A stretch of DNA of 64,000 nt. Origin: Scalesia atractyloides (taxonomy: Eukaryota > Streptophyta > Magnoliopsida > Asterales > Asteraceae). Of this stretch, positions 1-11,230 are shown in pieces (the stretch's first letter is position 1; each line of letters begins with the position of its first letter). The stretch covers positions 50,477,137-50,541,136 of the forward strand of contig CAMTDV010000017.1 in assembly GCA_947069175.1 (NCBI GenBank), given 5' to 3'. A model generated the notes under the pieces. It was not told the DNA's origin, made no database searches, and saw nothing but the letters and a program-made list of their open reading frames with translations. Made by a program: the position numbers and the translations under genes.

Positions 1-2560
1 TGGAATTGATGAAGATTGCAAAATCAAAGAATGCTAATGTTGTTCAAGATGTTGGTGTTTATTCCTGATACTCCGATTCAAAGCCCGAAAATCCAAACAG
101 CATTTAGTGCAAATACAAATTCTTCTCCAAGTCAAAGTTCTCCATATGCTGGATATACAAGTGCAAGTTCAAGCTCATCATTCCAAAATCAGACAAACCA
201 AACAAGTTCTGATTCAAATGTTTTCAGTGCAACATAGCAGTTGATTTGAAGAATGTATTTCCTGAGAAGGTGGCCAAACAACACATAGCATTACTTGCTA
301 CTGTCCTCGAATCATATGAAAGTCTAGTTGCTGGAAAGATCGGTAATCAGAGATGACCGCCGAAGATTACGATCAGGTGGACGAAGAAGAGTTGGAACTG
401 ATGAATATCAAATGGAGTCTGGCATCTATCATCAGAAGAGTTTCTAAATTTGTGGCGCCCACTGGAAGGGATATTGGTAACTCAAGCAACAAGCTTGGAT
501 TTGACAAGACTAAAGTCACATGCTTCAGGTGTAGACAAAAAGGACACTTCAAACGAGAATGCAATAATCAAGAAGCAAGTGGAAATCAAAATCCTTTCGG
601 CAGCAACAATGAGTACTACAAGAAAGCTCTTCAATACAAGCCATATCCGAAAAGAACACAAGTTGAAGTAGAAGATAAATCTACAAAGACAACCGAACAA
701 GCTCTTGTTGTTACTCATGAAGAAGATGGTTTTGACTGGAACAGATACATCGGAAAGAAAACTGGTGTTGCTATGATGGCAGAGGTAGTGGATGAATCTG
801 ATACATCATATGTCGATGCTGCTTTGGAAAATGCCATTCTGGAAGGATATAGACAGAGAGCTGAGGAAGAAGAGGTAGCTTACCTTGAGATGCAAAAACA
901 AGAAGTATTGAAATCAGAGGCAGAAAAGGTAAAAGCTAAGGTAAGTATGTCTGAAAAGGAGGTTGTGAAAGTTGTGGAGGTTGAAAAACCTTGCACAAAG
1001 TGCGCAAGTCCTTGTGAACCATGTCTTGATAAAGTCAAAGTCATAAGAGAATTGACTGTACACAACGAAAACTTTCGTTATGATTACAGAACCATAAAAG
1101 AAGCTTATGACAAAATATCAAGCAAATATAAATATGTTGAGCATGCTAATAGTGAACTTAACGCTGATGTAAAAATGTTAAATGCTACAGTAATTGAGAA
1201 ACAAAAGGCCATTAACATGTACATTAATACAATTGCTGAAACAAAGCGTGAGCTTCACGACATGAAAATAGAAACGGAACGGGTAAGACAGCTTCTAAAG
1301 AGCTACACCATAAACGCATATGTCATTGATCACATTTTACCTACGATTAAATCAGAGGAAAACGGTGAGAAATCAAAGCGTAAAGAGTACGAATGTGTTC
1401 CTCCACCATTTCTTGCAAGTTATTCATGCAAGAAAGATGATGAGATCGAAAAGGCATTTAATATTTTTATTCGTTCAGATAAAAGAAATAAATTGCCTAA
1501 GAACATTGATGTAGACTTTACGAATTCAAACAATGACAATGAAGCGGTGATTAAAGATGTGGTAAAGAATGTGTTGGGAAATGATTCTGATGAAGGCAGC
1601 TCTGAAAGCGCCAAATCAAGTTCGAACAATTCGGATTCACAATCTGAAGATGATGATACATCATCAGAACATGATCTAAGTGATGATCCTAATGTTGTCA
1701 TGTACAAGATTAAGGAATCTGATAGATTATACTTTGATGATAGTTTTCCGATTCGGAACGTGAAAGAAGATCAACTTGATAAATTTTTCAAACTTGTAGA
1801 AATTTCATCAGATGATCTTGAGAAAAACGAGAAAAGATTTTACTCGAAACCCAATAGGAATGCTAACAATTATCGAAAGTTTGGTGGTGATTTTCCTGAG
1901 CACAGGGGAGCAGGTTTAGGTTTGGAGGTTGAAGAAGAAGAACCGAAGAAGAAACAGAAAGCAATGTTCCAAGAATACAAAGGTAAAAACATATGTGTAC
2001 GGAACAATCACGGTTCAAGAAGAAGGTATGATTGGTAAGAAATCAAATGATGAATTCAAGAAAGAGAAAGAACTTTGGGACAAGGCTAAGACTAAGTCCA
2101 CAAGTGGAGTAAAACCCACTAGTGGACATGTTTCTGATAATCGGACTTGCTTTAAATGCAATATTGTTGGTCATATTGCTCGCAAGTGTCTGAATCTAAA
2201 GCCTGTGTTTCCACGAACAAAAACTGTGTCAAAAGATGAAAAGCAAAAGCAACCAGAGATTGTAAAATCTGACACAGAATCAATTAGAAACTATGAATCT
2301 TATAACGAAGTGAAACCTAAAACGAGTTCAAAGTTTGAGAACTCAACATTTGAAAAAGGTGAAACTTCAAAGTTAAACGAAAACAAAGATTCTAAGTTCT
2401 ATATCAAGAAAGCTAGAAACAATCTACAATCTTGGGTTGCTAAGAAAAGCCTTTCATCATCAGAAAAATCAAAGTCTGTTGCTGATAAAACTGAAAATGT
2501 CAAAGCAACCGAGTCAGTAGTTAAACAGACAAAGAAGTAAAAAGTCAAAACGTTCTCAGA
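1..2560 (+). pseudogene. Copia gag, broken (two zinc knuckles)
   Basis: This is the capsid/nucleocapsid part of the element. The N-terminal capsid domain lies outside the window. The visible part has a Ser/Asn/Gln-rich linker (61-235), a first CCHC knuckle at 521-562 (C-x2-C-x4-H-x4-C, CFRCRQKGHFKREC), a long coiled-coil-prone Lys/Glu region, an acidic Ser/Asp stretch around 1570-1690, and a second CCHC knuckle at 2148-2189 (CFKCNIVGHIARKC). The longest open stretch is 353-2038, continued in another frame from 1929 to 2540. Compared with the sister element, one-base losses near 225 and 345 and a further shift near 1990 break the frame. Two knuckles and a gag this long fit the Sirevirus group. 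It is inactive as it stands. Confidence 0.85.
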
Positions 2561-2699
2561 ATCGACATTGAACGATATGTTTGACGATGTTTTTGAATAC
2601 GATGAAGAGTTAGAATATGGTTATGATGCTTATCATGTTAAACCCAAAACCAAAAAGGTTTGGGTTTCCTTATTCAAATAGTTGCTTTGTGTGAAGGAG

Positions 2700-2960
2700 T
2701 TCCAAAAGATCCGCTTGTCAAATTCAAATATGGATAATGGAGCTTCATGAGTATTTAACTTATCTAGAAAGTCATATTCTTTGACAGTTTTTGAAATTAC
2801 AAGTAATTGAGAAAGAAATTTTAAAAAAGAATGAATTGTGCAAATCCACACCGTTGAACAGAACACTGATTTTCGAAACAAAAACCATTTCTCATTACAT
2901 GTTAACGAAACTAATGGTATATCTGTTGACAGGTGTTGTTACAGATGATGAAAAAAGGAT
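2700..2960 (+). pseudogene. Fused remnant of Copia protease and RNase H left by a 3-kb pol deletion
   Basis: At 2729-2746 the sequence still encodes the end of the protease active-site region (Met-Asp-Asn-Gly-Ala-Ser, where the sister element has Met-Asp-Ser-Gly-Ala-Ser). By about 2760 it has already jumped to sequence homologous to the extreme C-terminus of RNase H (sister position about 59441 onward), and it continues to the end of pol near 2960. The missing part corresponds to roughly 56417-59440 of the sister copy and removes integrase, reverse transcriptase and most of RNase H. The catalytic serine of the Asp-Ser-Gly triad is also changed to Asn. Confidence 0.8.
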
Positions 2961-4750
2961 CGGACGACGAGTTCTCGGGATCCTCATTGGTTTGTTACAC
3001 TTTTAGAAGAATTTCTTTAAATCTAAAATCAAAAAAAATATGTTTTTGATCTTAGGGGGAGTAAGAATTTTTTTTAGAAAAATCAAAACATATGAAAAAG
3101 TTGAAAATTCAAAAACATATGAAAAAGGTTGAAAATTCAAACACATTGAAAAAATTCAAAAAGTACAAAAACATCGAAAAAACAAAAAGAATTTGGTTGT
3201 CAAAAAGGAAATGATAGTACATCAGTGGATTATCACAGTATTCTAAAGAATTGTAAAGTTTAAAAATGATAAACAAGTTTACTGTGGATGTGTCGATAGG
3301 CTTTACACGTTCAGTAAATTGTTTCCGGGATATAAACTCAATTTTACAACTGCTTAATCTTGTGGATTAACACATCTTGGATATATGGACTTAGTACTCT
3401 GAAATTTCGATTGAAGGGTTGCCTGATTCTAAGATACAGGGTCTTTATAGATAGTTGATATTTGGGGTATTATACAAGTTCTTCTGATTTCGCGGAAGCA
3501 ATAGCCTAGACCTTCTATAATGTTTTTGCTAAAAGCCCCAAATAGCATGCAAAACTTGAAAAGAATCAAAAGATCTAATCATTTGCAGTGCTAAAAAGAT
3601 TCCTTAAACGGAACACACCTTTAAGTCGAGCCTTCATCTCTTTGTCTGTACGGTAGTACTAACCTGAGCTCGCAAGGTCTCGCATTAACCCCAAAAACAG
3701 ATACCAATTACGCTATATTCACCTGTAAGATGAAATCTAGGGAATCTGGATTCGGGAGTATATTTAAGAAGTGGGAAACACAGTTAAGTCAAGTTTTCAT
3801 AATTCTTACCCTAACATATCTTGGAACAATTGAGAAACGTGATGAAGTTTAAGTGGACAAACATATCGACAATCTAAGTAAACAAGTTTAAAATTTAAAG
3901 TCATCAGAAAGTCAACGGTACTGGTGATATGTCTCAAACAACTGATATGATCCTTAGACATGAATTCATAAAAAGATGTCTGTAAATATGTTTGTACATA
4001 GTTTACTTCACTTGATTAAAAGTTTCTGTAAATACTTTACTTGCTTTTCAAAGATAAAAATCAAAAAGATTTTCAGTGTGTTTTAGCAGAAACTTTCTAA
4101 AATACAAAAAGATTTTGTTTCTACATTAGTTTCAACGAGCCAATGTTGGAGAATGGATCTTCGAAGTCTGGTAAGAAAATCTGATAAATGTTTAAAAGTT
4201 AATTAATTTGAAACTTTAAAATCAGATTGTTCATAACAGTTTTTCAATCTAAGGTCATTAATTTGGACTTGGTTGATATATTTAGTTAATCAAGGTCATT
4301 AACTTGGACTTGATCAACTAAGTGGATTTTTACAAATCAAATGTTAAAAATATGAAAGTTGAAGGTCTTAAATGTAAAATGTATTCAAGGTCATGAAGTT
4401 GAACTTGAAACAATTAACGTTTTTGAAAAGATTGAAGTGAAGATTAAAGTTTGAAATGTTGATGGTACAAATTTCAAAATAGTGAATCTGAAATGTTTAT
4501 TTGAATGTCAGAATTTATTTAGACAGGTAGTAAAGTTTGAGGGGAAGCTGGATAAAACACTGTCCAATGATTTCAGAAAGCTCAAAGCTAGGGGGAGCAT
4601 GTTGATTAAAAGTTTTATCAAGACAAAGCTCAAAGAAAGAAAAAGAGGATATAAAGATCAAGATGATAAAGTTTATTCAAGAACTAAAGATTGAAAGACT
4701 CAGAAGATTTTAAAAGTCAAAATGAATGCGGCAACATCCAAGGGGGAGTC
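2961..4750 (+). other. Copia 3' non-coding spacer with repeated purine tracts
   Basis: There is no credible gene here. The first part, up to about 4330, is colinear with 59690-61020 of the sister element. Purine tracts of the type AGGGGGAG occur at about 3054-3061, 4590-4597 and 4741-4748. The last one directly precedes the LTR and is the likely plus-strand primer. Several polypurine tracts upstream of the 3' LTR are a known trait of Sireviruses. A duplicated phrase, aaggtcattaacttggac, occurs near 4250 and 4290. The accessory ORF present in the sister element is absent. Confidence 0.7.
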
Positions 4751-5186
4751 TGTTGGTGCATATGTCTGTTGCCTACGTCATTATGTATCGAGTTTGAGTG
4801 AATAAGGCTTAAACTGTTAGAAACAAGGCATATTTAAGATATGTTTAAGACAAGTTCACCCATGAAGGGTTGTGAGAAGCCATGTTCGGCCGAACTTGAC
4901 TAGGTCAAGTTCGGGCGAACTTACCCCATGGCTGTCCCTCACCAGCGAACTTGTACTACTATATATAGGTGCCTTGGGATTTCATTTGTAAGTAGTGGAG
5001 AGATTTTGGCACAGAGACGGCGAAGTTCTGTCGGATCCGGTTCTCGAATGTATTGAACTTTAGATCAATGAAAACAACATTTAAATGAGTAATTCTTGTT
5101 ATTAGGTTAACTTGTCATTAGTTTCCGCCTAATCGGACAATAGATAACAAATTTAGGTTCCCGTGCTAATCGTGGACGTTCCTACA
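4751..5186 (+). repeat. 3' LTR of Copia element 1 (436 bp)
   Basis: It begins TGTTGGTGCATATG directly after a purine tract and ends CCTACA. It aligns with the 5' LTR at 51789-52189. Two full palindromes (4883-4899 around GTTCGGCCGAAC and 4905-4922 around GTTCGGGCGAAC) and a half-site near 4944 sit just upstream of a TATA box at 4960-4968. An arrangement of palindrome cluster followed by TATA is shared with the sister LTR. Confidence 0.85.
4960..4968 (+). promoter_or_regulatory. TATA box of the Copia LTR
   Basis: TATATATAG lies about 40 bp after the last palindrome and is conserved in position in the sister LTR (51971-51979). It is the expected U3 promoter of the element. Confidence 0.6.
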
Positions 5187-5191
5187 GTCTT

Positions 5192-6936
5192 TAAATCCGA
5201 CCCCTCGCCCATTCTATACAAAAAGCAAAACACAACTGGCAAAACAAAAGCAAAACCCCTCGCCCATATTACCCCCCCCCCCCTCTCTACCCAAACTAAC
5301 TTTCCATACCTCAACAACATCACGAACCTTAGAGGAGTTCTTCCATGATAGTCCCATCAATATCATCCTGATATCATTACGAATAAGCTCTAAACCTGCT
5401 GCACTTATCTTCTCGTCTTTCTAAATATTCTAACCTTCCTCTCCTACCACACATAATACACTGCAACAACAACCATCCCCTGAACAACATGCCATACAGA
5501 TTTTCCCCACGTTCTTTGTTCAACAAACTGAACAATATTAGGCCATTCATCAGGAACATTACGCAACCTAGCTTGCCCTTTAATCCTTACCCAAACTGCC
5601 TTCGAGAATTCACAACCAAAAAATAAATGCTGATGGATATCAGGTATCCTATTACAAAACACACATTTCATGTCCTCACTATAACCCCACTTCACCATTC
5701 TATCCCTGCTCAAACTTCTATACACCATATAATGAAGGAATGCCTCGGTATACATTGACTATACCAAACAAAATCACCACAGTTAACCACATTTCTCTCC
5801 CTGCTCAAACTTCTATACACCATCTTAACAAAAAAATCAACACTTTCACCATCAACCCCTCTCCATAAAACACAATCTTTTTTTTATCAAAATAAAAATT
5901 AGGAATTTTATAAGAAACAAGCCAAGGATATTTCTCATGCCATTCTTCGGGGACTTTCCAACAGCAGCCATCATATAGATCAGCCAATTTAACTTTGTAA
6001 TAAAAATCAACACCTCTTATATCCCTTCTATCAATATGTTCAGCCAAACACCCCTTTTCATGCCAATTATCCTGCCAAGAAAACACATTTTTACCATTTC
6101 CAACTCTAATAACAAAATTATCCCTTAACTGAGTTCTATGCTGCACAATTGTCTCCAACTCCAAGAGTCATTTCTATTCTCCCCAACTTCCCAAAAGCTT
6201 TTACCATTCAACTTGTAAGCTTTTACCCATTCAACCCAAATAGAATCTTTATTAGAAAGCAAATTCCAAACATGCTTGGCCATCAGAGCAACATTCTGAA
6301 TTCTTAGGGAGGAAACACCTAGACCCCCTGGCACTTAGGATTACAAACCTCCTCCCACTTAACCCTAGCTATGCCCTTTCTCCCTCTCCTTATTGCCACA
6401 AAACCCCCTAATCAGCCCTTCAATATCTTCACTCACATTACATGGCAAAATAAATAAAGATTCCTAGTACACAGTTAAAGAGGTCAAACAGACCTAATAA
6501 GCTGCACCCTTCCTACATAGGATAGAAATTTTATTCTCCAATCTGATAATCTGCTTTTCACTTTATCAATTGAAACCCTACAATCTTTTGAAACAACTTT
6601 TTAGAAGAAAGAGGGATGCCTAGATACTTCATAGGAAACTCTACAATTCTGAATGGAAGAGCTTCAAGATTTCCAACTTCAAGCTTTCACTCACATTTCC
6701 AAAAATAACTTCACTCTTCCACATATTAGGCACAGGACCAAAACACATACTGAACTCGTTTAAGGCCTCTTTGATAACTCCAATAGACTGAACATCATCC
6801 CCACAAAAGATGAACAAATCATCAGCAAAACATAAATGTGTCAATTTCAGTTTCTCACATTTCCAGTGGTAGACAAAGTTATCACAATTGTTGATCTTTC
6901 TGATAAGAAAGAGGTTCAAAACTTCCATAACAAGGG
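5192..6936 (-). pseudogene. LINE ORF2, C-terminal part (reverse transcriptase end and zinc-binding domain), broken
   Basis: Reading leftward on the minus strand, the sequence encodes the last part of a non-LTR reverse transcriptase with the catalytic motif Phe-Ala-Asp-Asp at 6818-6829, the thumb/linker region (6125-6334 and 5805-6164), and a zf-RVT zinc-binding domain (5444-5755, with Cys-x2-Cys followed by His and Cys in CVFCNRIPDIHQHLFFGC). The C-terminal tail runs to about 5300. Stops and shifts separate the pieces. The order and strand agree with the LINE ORF1 at 13821-16870, so both are probably halves of one LINE. The 3' end was cut by the Copia element at 5186. Confidence 0.8.
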
Positions 6937-7838
6937 TAAAATGGTATGTGTAATTCGATCATGTAACGATTTCCAAACAATTTTATGATCAATAAAATAT
7001 TGTGTTTTATTTCCGAGATTTGTTTAAATTCATAACATTTGTGTATTTTCATCCTTTGTTCAAATTCGATCTTTCGAATCTTTTTAGAAGTGAAATCGCC
7101 AAACGTTACGCAAACGTAATCAGTTTAATGCGATGTACACACTGAAACAATGACATAAGCTAAACATACCCTAAATATTCTTTACATAACTTAGAAATAA
7201 GTTCTAAAGGGTTCGGTATGGCAAAAACACGCTTATGTAACTCCAGGGACTATTTTGCAAATTCTGCGAAAGTGCGCCGATTCACGTATTTCTTAATACG
7301 GAACACGTATGTTCATCCAAAAAATTTTGAAATCATTAAAATCTTGTATTTTAATGATTGGAATGCAAAAATATCATTCGTTACTCAATTACGGTCGGTT
7401 ACGGGTTAATTAAAGTGTTCGTCATAATTAAGCGAAAAACGCAACCGTACAACTGAAAGAACCGACATCCATGACATTTCCAGGCATATTCCAAGTTCCC
7501 TAAGCTGTATCGTCCTTATAGAGCTTAAAAATCAGGTTAACGAGTGTTAGAAGTGCCAAAACGCGACAAAACGAGTTCAGGGGCCTGTTCTGCCATTTTG
7601 TGAAACTACTGCCCAGGTCATAGGCTTGTGGACCGTAAGCCTACATACCTTATGGTCCGTAAGGACCCCCCAGCCCTCAACAGAATTGTTGCAGCAACTT
7701 GGCAGCTTCTTGTTTAATCCTTGGAAACCAAGCTCGCGATTTTTGCCACATTCAACCTACTTTGGACACCTGGAGGGACACTAATCTACACTCTAACACC
7801 TGGGTCAACACTTGTCATGATTTGGGAGCTCCAAGATT

Positions 7839-7849
7839 AGTATAAATAG
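7839..7849 (+). promoter_or_regulatory. TATA box of plus-strand gypsy LTR
   Basis: AGTATAAATAG is followed by a pyrimidine-rich leader and preceded at 175-215 bp by the paired palindromes. The same layout occurs in the inverted relative near 13130. Confidence 0.5.
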
Positions 7850-9082
7850 GTGATCCTTGGTTCATTTCAATTTGCTCAATTCTCTTCTTTCTCTAATCTG
7901 CTCTTATTGGAGTTGCCACCACTTGTGGAGGCCTCCTACCTGAGCTCTTGAGTGTTCTTCAACACTAGTAAGTGCTCTCTTCTAGTCTTATTCATTATTT
8001 TGGTTATTTTAAGCCAAAAGTCAAACAGTTTGACTTTCTGTTTGACTTTCGGTTCTGACCATTTTGGTCAAAGTCAAATTTCAATTGAAATTTGCAACGT
8101 GATCGCAATCACAAAGGTTATGATCCATAGCGATCACGCCTACTGATTACCATGTTTACTAGTCGAAGTGACGAGTCAAAGTTTCGGTCAAAATGCGCAT
8201 TATGTGCATTTTGCGACAAAACTATTTTCGGGTATCAAAACACTAAGTTTTGATACCAAATCGGCTTTATAACATAGTTAGACATGTTTTGACATGTCTA
8301 ACTCGTAACTTCTAGTATAGTGCTTATTTAGGGTCGTAAGTCGAGCGGTCTTGACCACCGCTTTGACTTTCGAATCCAACCCATTTGGTTGATCTTAGGA
8401 TCCGACCAAATACATATTTGTGACCATAGTTGCATAGGGAATAACCCTCTGAGGTTATACCTTATGGTCACATCGTTTGGTTAATGTTATGTTAAGTCGC
8501 TTATTACGCCCTTTATAATGACCAAAACGCCCTTTTTGTGCATAAATCCATTTTAAGCATACGTAATCCAACTTTTGACTTTTACACTGATGTTATAACA
8601 TTTTTAAACATGTTTGGGAAATTAAGACTTATCAAAACATATATTTAACCATCCGATCACGCGTTTACGCAAATGACCCGTTAAAGTAATGTAAACTACC
8701 TTAACGAGTCATTATGGGTCAAAAGCACTTAGGATCTTTTCCAAATCAGAATGTTAACTTTATTAAACCATTTCATATGAGTCAAACACTCATTTGGTTT
8801 ATAAGGCTTCATTCTATCAGAATACTCCGATTAAAGTCCCGATATTAACATAGTTATCCGACATTAGGACACACCTGAATCCTCGGACTCTTGAGCTTTT
8901 TTTTACTCTCTTGAACAAGGACAATCTTGCAATCCCAAGTGAGTACATAGTCCCCTCTTTTACATTTTCAAATGTTTTGGGGTAATACATATGTGCCTAT
9001 AACTACTTTCGCGATTTCATGACATTATATATGCTTTGATTACATAGTACATATAGTACATGATTTCCATTGCATTTTTGTT

Positions 9083-9310
9083 TCGTATGTTGACTTAGCA
9101 TGCCTAGCACATTGATTTCCAATACATTTTTGCTTCATATGTTGACTTAGCATATCTAGCACATTGATTTCCAAGACATTTTTATGGTATATTAACTTAG
9201 TATACCTACATATGGTTTCAAAGACACTTTACTTCGTATGTTGACTTAGCATACCTAGTACACGGTTTCAAAGACATTTTCTTGGTATATTGACTTAGTA
9301 TGCCAAGTAC
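9083..9310 (+). repeat. Tandem repeat, about 50-bp period, five copies
   Basis: The phrase TGACTTAGCAT or a one- or two-base variant recurs at 9091, 9143, 9193, 9242 and 9291, each copy followed by ctag-acat and a ttcaaagacatttt tail. The spacing is 49-52 bp. It lies inside the LTR remnant, downstream of its promoter. Confidence 0.75.
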
Positions 9311-9619
9311 ATGGTTTCAAAACATTTTCATGACAAGCTTGCATTGTTTAACACATATTGGTGCGTTAAACTCGGCAATGATACATTCATTAACATTGAT
9401 CACGTCGGCCGATAGTATGTAATGGTACCATAGGATTGAAAATCCCGTTCCCACTTCCAGAGTTGTTTGGAAGTGACTTTAGGGAATGACATAATCCGAT
9501 GAACTTTGATAGACCTTTATCTTTATGAGGGTTTATCCGACAGTCAACAAGGCTTGAATGTATTCGCCAACAATCCTAATATATGTGTTTACAACAAAAG
9601 CAATGGTTTATAAGACATA

Positions 9620-10090
9620 ACTTTTGATTTTAAACAAAACCTTTGTTTATTCAGAGACATTGTTTTATACAAGACATTTTGGCTATTCAAGACATGAGAT
9701 TGGTTTACACATGACATTTTGGCTATTCAAGACATGACATTTGTTTTATACACGACATTTGGTTTACACATGACATTGGTTTATACAAGACATTGCTTTG
9801 GTTATTACAAGACATTACTTTGGTTTAAACAAGACATTTCATTTGTTGGTTTATGGTAAGTTTTTTAAATAACGGGACGTGTGTAATATGATAACAGCAT
9901 GGTGTATACGCCGTTGGTACTTCCTATATATAAGTGCTTTTATTATATTACATATCTAGGCGTTATCTAAATTATTTCAAACAAAATACAAGACATATTT
10001 ATACAAGACACGACATCTTTTATACAAAACATGACATTTTTATACAAAGACATGACATTTTTACACGAGACATGACATATTTTTGGTTAA
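9620..10090 (+). repeat. Irregular array of short gacat/ttatacaa units
   Basis: Words such as tacaagacat, gacatgacat and ttatacaaaga recur many times with no strict period. It is low-complexity LTR sequence with no gene. Confidence 0.6.
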
Positions 10091-10385
10091 TGATTTAACC
10101 ATGCATTATTTCTTTACGTCATTTAATTTTTTATGATTTTATAAAATAAAATATTATGTAAGGATTTATGGCCACTTTTATCAAACATTTCTTTAAACAT
10201 TCTATGCCATAAATCTTAAACACAAAACCTATGTTATCATAGGCATTTTTATGCTGACGTATTTATTTTCACATATGTTTCAGGAGCGAACGTTTGATGA
10301 TGAGCATTCAACACATAGGACGGACTTTGGGCTTTAGTGATTTAAAACAAGAAAGACAATATATTAATGTTATGTTTTTCGTTTT

Positions 10386-10545
10386 ATTTCAAGACAATGT
10401 CAACAATTCTAATCTATAATACAAAACTTTAATTACCATGGATGTGAAATTACTTCAAGACAATGTAAACTTTAATTACCATGAGTTTGGGCTTTAATTC
10501 CATTTTATTTCAAGACAATGTAAACTTTAATTACCATGAGTTTAG
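10386..10545 (+). repeat. Three-copy short tandem repeat near the junction of two inverted LTRs
   Basis: A unit containing ttcaagacaatgtaaac followed by tttaattaccatgagttt recurs near 10386, 10452 and 10506. It lies about where the plus-oriented LTR remnant stops and the minus-oriented one begins. Confidence 0.6.
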
Positions 10546-11230
10546 TATAAGAAATTACGGTTAAAGCCGTTCTATGCGCCAAAAGGGCATTTCAGTCACT
10601 TTAAAGCGCAATTGACGGTATTATTCGAAAACTCATTTTATGATCAGATTTGTAACATCAAAATATGTTAAATATATTAACATATCAGTACCCTAATTAT
10701 TTGTAAGTTCATTGGTGTTCAAAACCTTATTTTTAATAAAAAGGCAAAATAGTCAAAGTATGACATAATAACAGAAACTTGTATAAAACTTAGATTACTA
10801 TTACGATCGTGTAATATAACTTCATAGGGTTATGCTACATCATATTACCATCATAACGGTTCCTTAAATCAGTAGCATACTAGTCTAATTCAGTTCATAA
10901 TCGAAAGTCAAAGCAGAAGTCAAACTTAGCGACTTTCGGTTGGGAACCGACCCTAAAACTGGAATCAACGAGCCAAACATGTTTACACATGTTCTAATAA
11001 TTATTACCAACTTGTTTATGTGTCAAAACATATTTTATAACATTTATAAACTCAGATTATAATATTTATAAAATCTGACCCGTTTGACTATTTAAAACAA
11101 TAAACATTGACCCGTCAATTGACCTAGTAAACGTTTTTAGGAGGTGCCCTTTTGAGGGATTAACAGCTACCTAATTACGATCACGTAGCCATGTTCTAAT
11201 TGAACATTGGCTTGACCATAATGGTCATGA
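10546..11230 (-). repeat. Ty3/gypsy LTR, minus orientation, distal part
   Basis: This stretch reads as the continuation of the minus-strand LTR that begins at 13820, resumed on the other side of the LTR nested at 11231-12845. A segment at 10895-10960 (gactttcggttggg context) resembles 12920-12980 on the right side, so part of it may be duplicated. No coding sequence was seen. Confidence 0.4.

Larger units (their letters stand above)
1..5186 (+). mobile_element. Ty1/copia (Sirevirus-like) element, 5' end outside window, pol largely deleted
   Basis: The segment holds, in order, a long broken gag, a short fused remnant of protease and RNase H, about 1.8 kb of non-coding spacer, a purine tract ending at 4749 and a complete 3' LTR. 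It is a relative of the element starting at 51789: gag, the C-terminal end of pol and the spacer align through their whole length by eye. The window opens inside gag, so the 5' LTR is not visible. The sequence after the LTR, starting at 5187 with gtctt, is LINE sequence, so this element inserted into the 3' part of the LINE. It cannot move on its own because reverse transcriptase and integrase are gone. Confidence 0.9.
6937..10340 (+). repeat. Ty3/gypsy-type LTR remnant, plus orientation
   Basis: I see no protein domain. The region looks like one long LTR: palindromes of the type CTTACGGTCCGTAAG at 7623-7641 and 7648-7664, a TATA box (agtataaatag) at about 7839-7849, a CT-rich leader, tandem repeats at 9083-9310 and an AT-rich array of gacat units at 9620-10090. 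The block from about 7840 to 8060 is an inverted relative of 12950-13140, including a shared gttcttcaacac segment. The outer boundary with the LINE at about 6937 shows no clean TG terminus or target duplication, so rearrangement is likely. Confidence 0.55.

Noticed and set aside
3054..3061. Purine tract as the start of the 3' LTR in element 1, and its counterpart at 59747
   Set aside because: No LTR follows either tract. The real LTR starts at 4751 after another tract; extra purine tracts are normal in Sireviruses.
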